Position numbers and translations under genes: made by a program
Shown here: positions 11,581-22,425 of the stretch, piece after piece
Layout: each line of letters begins with the position of its first letter
Numbering within the stretch: the stretch's first letter is position 1
DNA from: Neckera pumila
Lineage: Eukaryota > Streptophyta > Bryopsida > Hypnales > Neckeraceae
DNA length: 64,000 nucleotides
Direction: 5' to 3'
Assembly (NCBI GenBank): GCA_963969595.1
Contig: OZ018409.1
Location: 17,640,975-17,704,974 of the forward strand
Notes under the pieces: generated by a model
Seen by the model: the letters and a program-made list of their open reading frames with translations, nothing else
What the model was told of the DNA's origin: nothing
Database searches by the model: none

Positions 11581-12555
11581 GGACAAACTGACTATAAACG
11601 CCCCTAGAACACTAGACGGGACCGAGACGGCATTTTCATGTGTCCATAGCATTATTTAAAGGACTGGCAACCAAATTATACATATGGGAATAAGAATGAA
11701 TATATGTTTCCCTGGTGTTTTGTTATATTAAATCTCATTCCAATCTTGAAAACAAGTGACCCTAGTCACAAAACGTTAGACTATTTGACTATTTTCTAGA
11801 TTTTAAACCCCTATATTAGCTGTCTGGGTGTTTGTAGAAGTAACAAAACTTAGATTACACCTCATGATACAATTTCAACTACAATATGAGTGTTGGAGAA
11901 TGGAGATGTGGTAGAAACGGATTTCAAGGCATGTCCTTAAATTTGGCACTTTGTTATTTCTCTTCTCATAGAAAGCATAGTTACAATAGAAATTAAGAGG
12001 TTTAAGTCACACTTTTAAGAGTTTACTAAAATCTAACTTGAATTCAAGATCACTTCGGCACTTTCTAGAGGTTTCCATTAACATATCACAATTTTAAAAA
12101 TAGATAAAAATTAAGGAAGATAAAATACAATGAAATGAAATAGTCAAGAGTGTTAGTTTTGGAATAATAATGAAAAACGTCATCCAATTCAAATTAGAAG
12201 GAAACTTTAAAATCTAGGTGACATTTTGAATCCAATCTTGAAAATAAAACTAATTTAGAATTATAGGCTAAAGAAAAATGTGGATGAAGTCTTGAAGGAT
12301 GAATTAGAGACAAAACTTCATCCAAAAGTTTTGCTAAAAATATCTTGTTATAAAGATTTTTACTATTTTAGAATAGATATGCAGTGTTCTACAACTTAAA
12401 TTCACAAATGATTTGAATTTTTCAGCTTGGATTTGGAAGTCTAGAGTTTGGGCCTAGATTAGATGAAAAACCATGTAAAACTACCACAAAACCTTTCATT
12501 TTTACAAATTGTATCAGTTTTAGTTAAGATTTGATCCACTTACACTTCATCATTA
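11581..12555. other. Unit-1-only spacer
   Basis: AT-rich with no gene, repeat or splice pattern that I can support. Homology to unit 2 resumes at about 12,556. Confidence 0.5.
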
Positions 12556-14285
12556 GAGAATACTTGTTTATTGCTTTGAATGCCAATTGAACAATACCTA
12601 AATATCCAACTTATAATTTGAAGCTCAACAACAAAGAAAATGGTGGTGCATACTTTAACTCAAGGATATAGATAAAATACTCACATATGTTGTGTGTTGA
12701 AGTTTGTTTCTTTCTTGAAAATGTTCTCAACAATGTCATATAAGCTACATTTTTTGAATCTCTACGCGCCCTACAAAAGTCACAAAATTATTCATATGAA
12801 GATTGAAGCTTAATGTGGGCACACGCGCGCTTGTATTGCAATTAAAAGATGGTTGTTTGGATGTTTTTACAAGGATGTAGACTACAAAAATATAATCCCT
12901 TTTTGCTTCAAAGATGCTTTTAAATAGTGTCTCTATCAAATACTTTTTTTCCTGCAGATTTTGTGCACGGACGTAGATACTGTGACAAATGCATACATGC
13001 ATGGCATCTATTTAGATTTATTTTTCTATAAATGTAGGTGCTTTAAGGCCTTGCAGCTTTCCTTCCTACATTTTGTAGAGTTTTCATCTTGGGTACGCAA
13101 TTCCTATAATCCTATATTATATGGCTTTGCTTATAATCACTTATAATGCATTTTCGTCCAATTTTAAAGAATATAATTTACTTTAATGGAGAAGATTCTT
13201 GTTGCCTTTTCCAATTAAAAGAATCCAAAAAATGTAACAATATATGAAATTGATAATTGTTTAGGACAATAATAGCATTATAAACCAAACTACGTGAGTT
13301 AATTCAATACATGTATCATGGAATAAGGTATCCAACTTTTTAGGCTTTTTAATAAGAAAATATTTTTAATTAGAAGAAACCTCTTGTATGGAATTTTAAA
13401 ACTATGTATAAGTGTTCCAATTTCTTTATATATATTGTAAATGTTTTATAATATGTATGCAATCTAACGTTTCCTATATTTATTTTTTTATTTTTTTTGA
13501 TTTGGTCTTCACCTAACTTCCTGATCTATTTAGTTTGATAATTTTTACAAAAATCGTCTTCTAAGCCATTTTAATGCCGATGAACCATGTGTTTAATACA
13601 CAAGTTGCATACCTGCAATTTTAGTGTCAATATATGTATTCACTTTGGATCAAATTTTGTTGTTAAGAAAGCTTTGTTGCTTAGTAAAGTCATGTTTGGT
13701 GAGTCTTATGACTAAAACATATCATGTACATGACTAGGATAAGTTATATGGCTAGAGCAAATCATGAGCATGACTTAGACAAGTCACATAATTAGAGCAA
13801 GTCATGTACATGACTAGGGCAAGTCACATGACTAGAGCAAGTCATGTGCATGACTAGGGCAAGTCAAATAACTAGGTTTTTAAAACCCTAGCCGCCACTT
13901 CCATGTAATTGCCACTAATTTAGGATTTTAAAACCTTAGCTGCCATTATTTTGGAATGGCCTCCTTAAAGTGCAACATTTGACTATTTTTGTTTCTTCTT
14001 CTTTGTTTCTTGTTGCCTCTTAGGTTTTGCTTCTTGGTGCCTCTTAGTTCTTGTTTCTTGTTAATGCCTTTTAGATCTTGTTTCTTTTTGCTTCTCGCTT
14101 CTTGCTTCTTGCTTCTTGTTGCTTCTTAGTTTTTGCTTCTTGCTTTTAACTTTCTCTTCTTACCTCTTAGTTTTTAGTTTTTGCTTCTTAGTTTTTGCTC
14201 TTTGCTTTTAGTTTCCTCTTGTTCCCTCTTAGTTCTTAGTTTTTGCTTCTTCGTTCTTGCTCTTTGCTTTTAGTTTCCTTTTATT
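12556..14285. repeat. Internal segment shared with unit 2
   Basis: Matches 41,868-43,596 at roughly 95-97% identity. In unit 1 it is flanked by 5.3 kb and 7.5 kb that unit 2 lacks. A minus-strand frame (12,745-13,002) and its unit-2 counterpart (42,056-42,250) both stay open with conservative changes, but I recognise no family and do not call it a gene. Confidence 0.7.
13690..13880. repeat. 40-bp tandem repeat with palindromic core (unit 1)
   Basis: Copies starting AGAGCAA lie at 13,754, 13,794 and 13,834, exactly 40 bp apart, with a more diverged copy before them. Each unit contains a palindrome of the type AGTCATGTACATGACT, followed by AGGGCAAGTCA. The same array is at 42,999-43,190. Confidence 0.85.
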
Positions 14286-14660
14286 ACCTCTTAGTTCTTA
14301 GTTTTACTCTTTACTTTTAGTTTCCTCTTGTTACCTCTTAGTACTTCTTTTTTGCTTCTTATTTTCTCTTGTTGCTTTTTAGTTCTTGCTTCTAACTTCT
14401 TGATGTTACATCTTAATTCATGCTTCTTGTTACTTCTAGTTGCATCTTAGTTCTTGCTTTTACTTCTTATTTGTTGTATTTTCTTGCATCTTAACTTATG
14501 TTTCTTGTTGCTTGTTGTTGCAACTCAGTTCTTGTTTCTATTTGTTTTTTGTTGTATCTTGTTGCATCTTACTTCTTGCTTGTTGTTACCTCTAAGTACT
14601 TGCCACCTTTTGCTTCTTGTTCCTTCTATTACCATTGTTATTCTTTCTTCTTGTTTATTT
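13985..14660. repeat. Pyrimidine-rich CTTCTTGTTGCCTCTTAG array
   Basis: Degenerate short repeats built from CTTAGTTTTTGCTTCTTG-like words run for about 675 bp. Unit 2 keeps only about 300 bp (43,300-43,596) and then jumps to sequence equivalent to 21,828, so the array is a deletion endpoint there. Confidence 0.8.
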
Positions 14661-15239
14661 GCAATTTTCTAAAGATAGTGGTCATGACTTTTTCTTATCT
14701 TCAACTTGTGCAACATACTTGTATTGCCTTAAATCATTGAAGGTTGAACTATATTGTTCATTTCATTGAAAATGAACCTTGTTGATTGTATATATAGGCA
14801 CCAAGATGGAAAGAAGTTATTAGAGGCTATTTGCAACACCAAAGAGGCAACATCTTCACATATTTGTAAGGAATATAGGTCTTATAAATGTGTAGGAATA
14901 TACATTTCTAGAGTGCCATTGTAGTATGCTTTGTGTTAGTGACTAATAAATGTGATTGAGAAGAATCACATTCTTTTTTGCATTTTCTTTCTCTAAGATG
15001 ACTATCTTTTGTGCATCTCAAAAATCATATTTACACATTTTATTTGAATGGAGACTCAAATTGTACTCATTTCAATTGAATTATAATTGAATGGAGTCTT
15101 TTGTTTTGTCATATTCATTTAGTATGTATAGAAAATGTGACTGTAGTTTATGATGGAAACTATCGTTAGCCTTAGTTACCTCAATTACACACGGTGCACA
15201 CAAATCTAAGAATGTGACTCTCACTTACCTGGAATATCA
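14661..15239. other. Unit-1-only AT-rich spacer
   Basis: No gene or repeat that I can support. It leads into the right subterminal array. Confidence 0.5.
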
Positions 15240-15637
15240 CGACAAAATATCTTGGTGAAAATTTGATTGGTTATAGTCACATGATGCTCACAATTATGCC
15301 AAAAATGTGACTCAATACTTTTAAAAATATGACTACATTCAATCAATAAATTATTAACAACATTCCATATAAGCTACCACATCATCCAAAAATATGACTC
15401 ATAGGAGTCACATTTCAAATCAACAAAAGAATGACTTATGAGGGTCATAATCTAAATCATCTAACAATATGATTCACAAAAGTCATTTTTTAGCAGAAAA
15501 TATGACTCACAAGAGTCATCTTTCACGATAGCAAAAAATATGATTCACAAGAGTCATCTTTCACGATAGCAAAAAATATGACTCACAAGAGTCATACTCA
15601 CATCAACAAAGACTATGACTCACCATAGTCATATACA
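15240..15637. repeat. Right subterminal array with 38-bp hairpin repeats
   Basis: Repeated ATATGACT words are in the orientation opposite to the left array. From 15,492 three units start with AGC(A/G)AAAAATATGA at 15,492, 15,530 and 15,568, exactly 38 bp apart. Each carries ATGACTC-ACAA-GAGTCAT, a 7-bp perfect inverted repeat with a 4-base loop. The array resumes at 21,127 after the nested block. Confidence 0.75.
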
Positions 15638-15930
15638 GGGTTGTCTTGTCTGACAAATTTTTGGGTTCGGATGTTGCGTTGTCTGTCTGACACGTGACGT
15701 TGCGAAAAAAATGTCGCGTATACATGACAAGACTCGTCGCGTAATTTTTTAGGGTTTGTTTTTATTTACCCCCCGGTAAATGGGTTGTCTGACGTGGATG
15801 GTGCGAAATGCTGACTGGGAGTGCGACCGCGGGTAGGGGCGCAAGCGGGTCCGCAAGAGGCGACCGCGGGTGGGGCGAATGCGGGTGAAGCGGTCCGGGG
15901 ACGAGTGCGGGTGGGGCGACCAATGATCCG

Positions 15931-17284
15931 GCGACATTTCTATGAAAAAAGGTCCCAAATGGTGTTTATTTTTTAAAATTGTCTTCCAAGGCAAGTTGGT
16001 TGCATGCTTCAAAATTTAAGGATTGTTGAGAATTGTACAACATTTAGGAAAAAATTAGTAAGTGGACAGAAATACAAAACCATTTAAAACACTAAAGTAT
16101 TAAGAATTAAATACTCATATTTAAAAATGACAATCCAAATGGTTGCAATGTTGCAATAAATATGTACATCATAGAAATTTTTTTAGGGGAAAATATTGAA
16201 AAATGAAACAAGTAAAGGACTCTAAAGTTTATTTTAGAGTAGAAAATCCATAACTACTCGTAAACTAGAGCGCATCATAAGTTTTCATCTCACAACTAAA
16301 AACGGAAGGATTCAAAGATTTGTATATATATATATATATATACCTTTGAAGAACCAATTTCAATTTTTTTTTAAAAAGGTGGATATTTCAAAAAATTTAG
16401 TTGTCCACCAAATTCTTAAAATCACATATCATGCAATAACTTTTAAACCATATCTTGATAAGTTATGAAAGTTGTTGTGCCTTAAATCTACTCTTTGAAG
16501 AAATGTTGTGTGAAAATTTTAAAGGAAAAAAACAAAATCTCTTTTCATAGTGAGCTGCCCAAAATTGCTATAATGCGAGAAAATGTAGTTTTAACATTTT
16601 AAGGTTAAGGTATGTAATGTACACCTTTTTATTTTGGCAACATAATGAGTATTTGCACCAATTCAATACCCCGGGAAGATCACTTAGTATAACTACAAGA
16701 AACCATGTGTGTTAAAGTGAATTTTGGACCTCGTATATACTTTTTCATAAAGTATATTTTCAACCTATAATTTTGAGGTTTGTTCAATAATGACTATAGG
16801 TTTCTATTGCCAAAAATTTCCAATCCAAATAATGTATGAAATGATTTCTAGGAGTCAGAGGTTGAAAAATGAATTGAAATGGCATATTTTTCGACTCAAA
16901 TATTTATTGTGAATGCATTTTGATTACCATTGCATCAATATTCAGATATTAAATGAAATTTCAATAGGAATTTATTTTTAGCAATTTATTTTTCATTTTT
17001 AAGACAATTTTTTCTTGTATAAGGTAGGGGTATGAAAATTATTTTCAACTTTGCAGTGTATTCTTTTACTTGAAAAATTCATAACTAATTATATTTAACA
17101 GATAAAACATATCAATAATTCACAACATAAACTTTAAAGCTAGAAAAATCTACCCATATTTTTTTGTTTCCTTTTATTTGAATTTTAGGACATAAGATAG
17201 GGGGGTCAAAAAACTTAAGGCACGTAGGTTCCAATTGACACTAAGTGATCTCCTCGGGTTCAATACCAATTTTGTTTTTGGACT
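15931..17284. other. AT-rich interior with a (TA)n tract
   Basis: A short TA microsatellite lies at about 16,323-16,343. Otherwise no gene or organised repeat is seen. Confidence 0.5.
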
Positions 17285-17289
17285 TCGTA

Positions 17290-18480
17290 AGGGCTTAATC
17301 ATAGATACCTTTCCTAGAGCTCATTGCAAAATATTTTTGACTAACGAAACCTAAATGCAAAATCTTTTTGACTCCCTCAACCTCCATGCAAAATGTTTTT
17401 AAATTATTCTTGGGATCACCATCCTTTTCCATTTTTTTTGAGGGGGGGGATTTGTAAGGGCGTTGGAATTGGATACCTTTTCTAGACTTCAATGCAAAAT
17501 GTTTTTGACTAACAAAATCTCAATGCAAAAATTTTTGGACTCACTAAACCTCAATGCAAAATGTCTTTGACTAACTAAACCCCAATGCAAATTTTTTTTG
17601 ATTCCCTAAACCTCAATGCAAAATGTTTTAAAATTGTTCTTGGGGTCACCATCTTTTTCCATTTTTTTAAGAGGGGGGAGGAATTTGTAAAGGCATTAGA
17701 GTTGGATACCTTTTCTAGACCTGAATGCAAAATATTTTTGACTAACTAAATCCCAATGCAAACTTTCTTTGATTCCCTAAACCTCAATGCAAAATGTTTT
17801 TGACTAACTAAACCCCAATGCAAACTTTTTTTGATTCCCTAAACCTCAATGCAAAATGTTTTTGACTAACAAAATCCCAATGCAAAATTTTTTGGACTCA
17901 CTAAACCTCAATGCAAAATGTCTTTGACTAACTAAACCCCAATGCAAATTTTTTTTGATTCCCTAAACCTCAATGCAAAATGTTTTAAAATTATTCTTGG
18001 GGTCACCATCTTTTTCCATTTTTTTTTAGAGGGGGGAGGAATTTGTAAAGACATTAGAGTTGGATACCTTTTCTAGACCTGAATGCAAAATATTTTTGAC
18101 TAACTAAATCCCAATGCAAACTTTCTTTGATTCCCTAAACCTCAATGCAAAATGTTTTTGACTAACTAAACCCCAATGTAAACTTTTTTTGATTCCCTAA
18201 ACCTCAATGCAAAATGTTTTTGACTAACAAAATCCCAATGCAAAATTTTTTGGACTCACTAAACCTCAATGCAAAATGTTTTTGACTAACTAAACATCAA
18301 TGCAAATTTTTTTTGATTCCCTAAACCTCAATGCAAAATGTTTTAAAATTATTCTTGGGATCAACATCCTTTTCTATTTTTTTTTGGGTGGGAGTGAGTT
18401 TGTAAGGGCATTAGAGCTTGATAACTTTCCTAGATCTGAATGCAAAATATTTTTGACTTACAAAATCTGAATGCAAAATG
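17290..18480. repeat. 31-32-bp minisatellite with 358-bp higher-order repeat
   Basis: The basic unit is CAATGCAAAATGTTTTTGAC plus TAACTAAACCC-like sequence, about 31-32 bp. Spacer blocks containing TTCTTGGGGTCACCATC and a run of T then G punctuate it at about 17,407, 17,637, 17,995, 18,352 and (decayed) 18,490. That gives a higher-order period of 357-358 bp in the middle and shorter ones at the edges. Confidence 0.85.
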
Positions 18481-18664
18481 TTCAGATTATTCTTTGATTT
18501 TTAACCTCTTTCTATTTTTTTTTCATCATTTGAAGGACATGAGCAATAGGCAACTCCTTTTTACAAGGTCACATTTTCAGAAATTGCGGTTCTCATGACT
18601 AGTAGGGTGAGGGTAAATTTTTTGGGGAGCTAGATTATAATAAGCATTTTTAAGAATCCAATAG

Positions 18665-18705
18665 TTGAGGTTTAGGTTTTAGGGTTTAGGGATGGGGTTT
18701 GGAAC
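18665..18705. repeat. Short telomere-like tract
   Basis: GGTTTAGGTTTTAGGGTTTA-type sequence holds two to three imperfect TTTAGGG units, the plant telomere repeat. It is too short to be a real interstitial telomere. Confidence 0.4.
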
Positions 18706-18916
18706 AAGGGAAGGAAATATTGCATTTTGGAATATTTTTTTGATGATTTCTAGCTTATCAATAAGATGACATTGAATTGGACGTCACTTTACAAATGACA
18801 CAAGCGTACAGCCTTTACAGCTGTTCCATACAAGTGACCTACTTAGGCGATTTTGGGTAAGGCAATCAACGATCTAGGGGCAAATGCGCGTCTTAAAGGG
18901 GGGGTCAGAATTGGGT

Positions 18917-20705
18917 GTACTCTAAAGACCCGCACTCTAGGGGCGACCGGCGGTCCGAGGGCGAGTGCGGGTCTTTGGGAGAAGAATTAAGAAGTAGCTC
19001 TCCTAAAATGACCCGCACTCCAGGGACGACTGCCGATCCGGGGGCAAGTGCGGGTCTTTGAGAGAAGAATTTGGAATTGACTGTCCTCAAAAACACCTGC
19101 ACTCCAGAGGCGACCGACGGTCCGGGGGCGAGTGCGGGTCTTTAGGAGAAGAATCTGGAAGTGGCTGTTCTCAAAACACCCGCACTCTAGGAGCGATCGG
19201 TGGTCCGGGGGCGAGTGCGGGTCTTTGGGAGAAGAATTTGGAAGTGGCTGTCCTCAAAACACCCGCACTCCGGGGGCGAATGCGGGTGGGGCGACCGGCG
19301 GTCTGAGGGCGAGCGCGAGTGGGGCGACCGGCGGTCCAGAGGCGAGTGCGGATCTTTGGGAGAAGAATTTGGAAGTGGCTGTCCTAAAAAGACCCGCACT
19401 TCAAGGGCAACCGGCAGTCCGGGGGTGAGTGCGGGTCTTTGGGAGAAGAATTAAGAAGTAGCTCTCCTAAAAAGACCCGCACTCCAGGGGCGACCGGCGG
19501 TCCGGGGGCAAGTGCGGGTCCTTGGAAGAAGAATTTAGAAGTGGCTGTTCTCAAAACACCCGCACTCTAGGAGTGACCGGTGGTCCGGGGGCGAATGCGG
19601 GTCTTTGGGAGAAGAATTTGGAAGTGGCTCTCCTCAAATGACCCGCACTCCAGGGGCGACCGGTGGTCAGGGGCGCGAGCGCGGGTGGGGCGACCGGCGG
19701 TCTAGAGGCGAGTGCGGGTCTTTGGGAGAAGAATTTGGAAGTGACTATCCTAAAAAGACCCGCACTCTAGGGGCGACCGGCGGTCCGGGGGCGAGTGCGG
19801 GTCCTTAGAAGAAGAATTTGGAAGTGGTTGTTCTCAAATCACCCGCACTCTAGGGGCGACCAGCGATCCGGGGGCGAGTGCGGGTCTTTGGGAGAAGAAT
19901 TTGGAAGTGGCTGTCCTCAAAACACCCGCACTCCGGGGGCGACCGACGGTCCGGGGGCGAGTGCAGGTGGGGCGACCGGCGGTCTGAGGGCGAGCGCGAG
20001 TGGGGCGACCGGCGGTCTAGAGGCGAGTGCGGGTCTTTGGGAGAAGAATTTGGAAGTGGCTGTCCTAAAAAGACTCGCACTCCAAGGGCGACCGGCAGTC
20101 CGGGGGCGAGTGCGGGTCTTTGGGAGAAGAATTTGGAAGTGGCTGTCCTCAAAACACCCGCACTCCGGGGGCGACCGACGGTCCGGGGGCGAGTGCGGGT
20201 GGGGCGACCGGCGGTCTGAGGGCGAGCGCGAGTGGGGCGACCGGCGGTCTAGAGGCGAGTGCGGGTCTTTGGGAGAAGAATTTGGAAGTGGCTGTCCTAA
20301 AAAGACCCGCACTCCAAGGGCGACCGGCGGTCCGGGGGTGAGTGCGGGTCTTTGGGAGAAGAATTTGGAAGTGGCTGTCCTAAAAAGACCCGCACTCTAG
20401 GGGCGACCGGCGACCCGGGGGCGAGTGCGGGTCTTTGGGAGAAGAATTTGGAAGTGGCTCTCCTCAAATGACCCGCACTCCAGGGGCGACCGGCGGTCCG
20501 GGGCACGAGTGCGGGTGGGGCGACCGGCGGTCCGAGGGCGAGCGCGGGTGGGGCGACCGGCAATCCAGAGGTGAATGCGGGTCTTCGGGAGAAGAAATTG
20601 GAATTGACTGTCCTCAAAACACCCGCACTCCAGGGCGACCGGCGGTCCGGGGCGCGAGCGCGGATGGGGCGATCGGCGGTCCGGGGGCGAGCGCGGGTGG
20701 GGCGA
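18917..20705. repeat. GC-rich modular minisatellite (83/116/149 bp)
   Basis: About 17 tandem copies of a unit containing GACCCGCACTCCAGGGGCGA, a GGCGGTCCGGGGGCGAGTGCG part and GGGAGAAGAATTTGGAAGTG. Successive GGAGAAGAAT positions are near 18,977, 19,060, 19,144, 19,227, 19,358, 19,441, 19,524, 19,607, 19,723, 19,807, 19,889, 20,039, 20,121, 20,270, 20,356, 20,437 and 20,586. Spacings cluster at 83 bp, with larger ones of 116 and 149 bp. The extra length is one or two added copies of a 33-bp module (GTGGGGCGACCGGCGGTC plus a GAGGGCGAGCGCG stretch). Open frames on both strands are by-products of low stop-codon content. Confidence 0.9.
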
Positions 20706-20935
20706 GTGGAATCAGGGTTGACTAGCTGCAAACTTTGGAGGCCAATAACTTTTGCAAAAATGATCCAAATAAGGCATATAAGATGTTTTTTGGCATCTAC
20801 AAAAAATTTAGATGCCGAAAAACATCTCATATGCCCAATTTGGGTAATTTTTGCAAAAGTTATTGGCCTCCAAAGTTTGCAGCCAGTCAACCCTGATTCC
20901 ACTCGCCCCACCCGCACTCGCCCCACCCGCACTCG
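20697..20935. repeat. Foldback (long inverted repeat) within the minisatellite
   Basis: Two arms of about 110 bp are inverted copies of each other. GTGGAATCAGGGTTGACTAG near 20,708 is answered by CAGTCAACCCTGATTCCAC near 20,883, and TTGGAGGCCAATAACTTTTG by CAAAAGTTATTGGCCTCCAA. The loop is about 9 bp around 20,800-20,808. Minisatellite sequence in inverted orientation follows the right arm (ACTCGCCCCACCCGC), so the arms include part of the repeat. Confidence 0.9.
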
Positions 20936-21474
20936 CCTTTTGCGACCGACGATCGCCTTTTCCTATGACATGTGGATGCCACATGGCGGCCAGCTGGCAC
21001 ATGGTAAATACATGGTAAAATTCTAAAAGTCAAAGGTAACTTTGACTCCTATTAGACGGACGGGGGGGTCTACTAGACGTCCATGACGTCGTGTTTGTCG
21101 CGCTGTCACGCTGTCGCAACAGAAAATCCATAGTCATATTCCACGTCAGCCAAAAATATGATTGTACGCAGTCATATGCCACTTAGGATTTTTTTTTTTT
21201 GCTTTTGTCCGAGTACCTTAAGAAAAAGTCAAGTGTATCAAAAATGGTCAACATATATGCCACGTTGGCAAAATATGGCATTTTTTGGCTAATTATACTT
21301 CCCAACCCATATGACTGCAAATATGACTCATGTCTGAAGCGACCCGTTGGTAATGATTGGACCTAGTCATAGCGCAGATCATCTACAGTGATTTCTGCAT
21401 GAGTCATATTTTGAGATTTTACGACTCATTGCAGTCATATTTTGCAATCACAAAATATCATTTTTGATGTAGTA

Positions 21475-21864
21475 TTATTGTAGGATGGATGAAGCTAAGT
21501 AATTGGAACTAATACAAAACTCCTAGAGATAAAATATCTACACAATGCACAATGTATTTTACATAACATTGAATAGCATATATTCAATGAGATTGCCTTG
21601 TACTCTTCAAAGTCCTTATGCACAAATTTCATCCACATATTATTAATGTAAGCTTCAATACCGAGACAATGGCAGGACATTTTGGAAAGCTCCATCTTTT
21701 TGGCTAATTCTAGGACAAATGATACAAACAACAAATAATAATAAAGATAGATGGTTTGCCAAAATCCAAAGTATCCATTGAGTTATACACCAATGTAATC
21801 TAACCATTTGCCATCAATAAATTATTTTGAGTGTTCTATAGAGAAAAGAAGCTCTTTATGTACA
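21475..21864. other. Flank of the 14-kb element, unit 1 only
   Basis: Unit 2 lacks this up to about 21,828, where homology resumes at GAGTGTTCTAT. No gene is seen; a 79-codon minus-strand frame is not supported. Confidence 0.5.
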
Positions 21865-22425
21865 CATGGCGTAGTAGGAGGTAGAATAGCCCATATTAAA
21901 TATGTAATATAGAATTTGTAGTTTTTCAACCGCTCATAGTTCAGTCTAAAGTAGGAATTGCGTTCAAACTAGAATTTGAGACCTCATTTAGGCATAGATG
22001 ATTGACATTTTGCAAAAAATCTTTGAAATAAAAAAAGGTGAGTACAAGTTATATTTCATCTCCAAAAGTCCGTATGAGATTTTTATATTTCACTTAATTG
22101 TTACAAACAAATCTGAGAGCGGATGTTGGAAAATGTCAAAATAAAATCCTTTCCAACCCCTCTATGATATTTGTCCATAACTTTTGAGTAGAATATTGAA
22201 ATCTCAAATGGATTTTTGGAGATGAAATTTAATTTGATTTTTAAATTATTTAAGTTCTAAGTTTTTTGAAGAAAGTTATTCTACTATGCCTAAATGAGGT
22301 CTAAAACTATAGTTTTAACACAATTCTTACTTTAGATTTAACTGGGAGCGATTGAAAAAATACAAAGTCTAGATTACAAATCCCACATTGTTTATTTCAT
22401 CTCCTACCACCCCATAATTCTATAA
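21865..22425. mobile_element. MITE with about 150-bp terminal inverted repeats (unit 1)
   Basis: The left arm (GTAGTAGGAGGTAGAATAG onward to CCTCATTTAGGCATAG) pairs with the right arm (CTATGCCTAAATGAGG to CATCTCCTACCACCCC) over roughly 150 bp with mismatches. The outer tip resembles AGGTAGGAG, the end of the TA-site MITE at 31,254. No coding capacity is seen. The unit-2 copy is at 43,640-44,185. Confidence 0.75.

Larger units (their letters stand above)
15638..21130. mobile_element. Nested GC-rich block inside the 14-kb element
   Basis: This interrupts the right subterminal array. CCATAGTCATAT flanks both sides (ending at 15,639 and again near 21,130-21,143), as expected of a target duplication, although the host array is itself made of such words. 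The ends are rich in CpG and GTTG/GTCGCG words (CAGGGTTGTCTTGTCTGACA on the left, GTCGCGCTGTCACGCTGTCG on the right) but do not form a convincing inverted repeat. The block contains GC-rich repeats at 15,820-15,930 and 18,917-20,705, an AT-rich minisatellite and a foldback. No transposase is seen. The superfamily is unknown; the CAGGG start recalls hAT but the right end does not fit. Confidence 0.45.
7425..21474. mobile_element. 14-kb CACTA-like element with nested insertions
   Basis: The left end (TACTACAAGAAAACGGG, then a TATTTTATGATTGC...AAATATGACTG stretch) is matched in inverted orientation by the right end at 21,431-21,474, over about 44 bp with few mismatches. TACTACAAGAAAA is one base from the CACTACAAGAAAA end of plant CACTA (En/Spm) transposons. 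Both ends carry arrays of AGTCATATTTT in opposite orientation, like CACTA subterminal repeats. I see no clear 3-bp target duplication (TTT against TTA) and no transposase frame, so it is non-autonomous or decayed. Unit 2 retains only the internal part 12,556-14,285. Alternatively two neighbouring related elements supplied the two ends. Confidence 0.55.

Noticed and set aside
18665..18705. Interstitial telomere
   Set aside because: Only two or three imperfect TTTAGGG units, too few to matter.
17290..20705. Regular repeats resembling a CRISPR array
   Set aside because: The repeats are directly adjacent with no unique spacers, in a plant nuclear context.
19795..20932. Frames of 201 and 211 codons on opposite strands
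   Set aside because: They are by-products of the stop-poor GC-rich minisatellite, which yields long frames on both strands at once.
15638..21130. Nested block as a hAT transposon
   Set aside because: It starts CAGGG like hAT, but the right end has no matching inverted repeat and there is no 8-bp duplication at that boundary.
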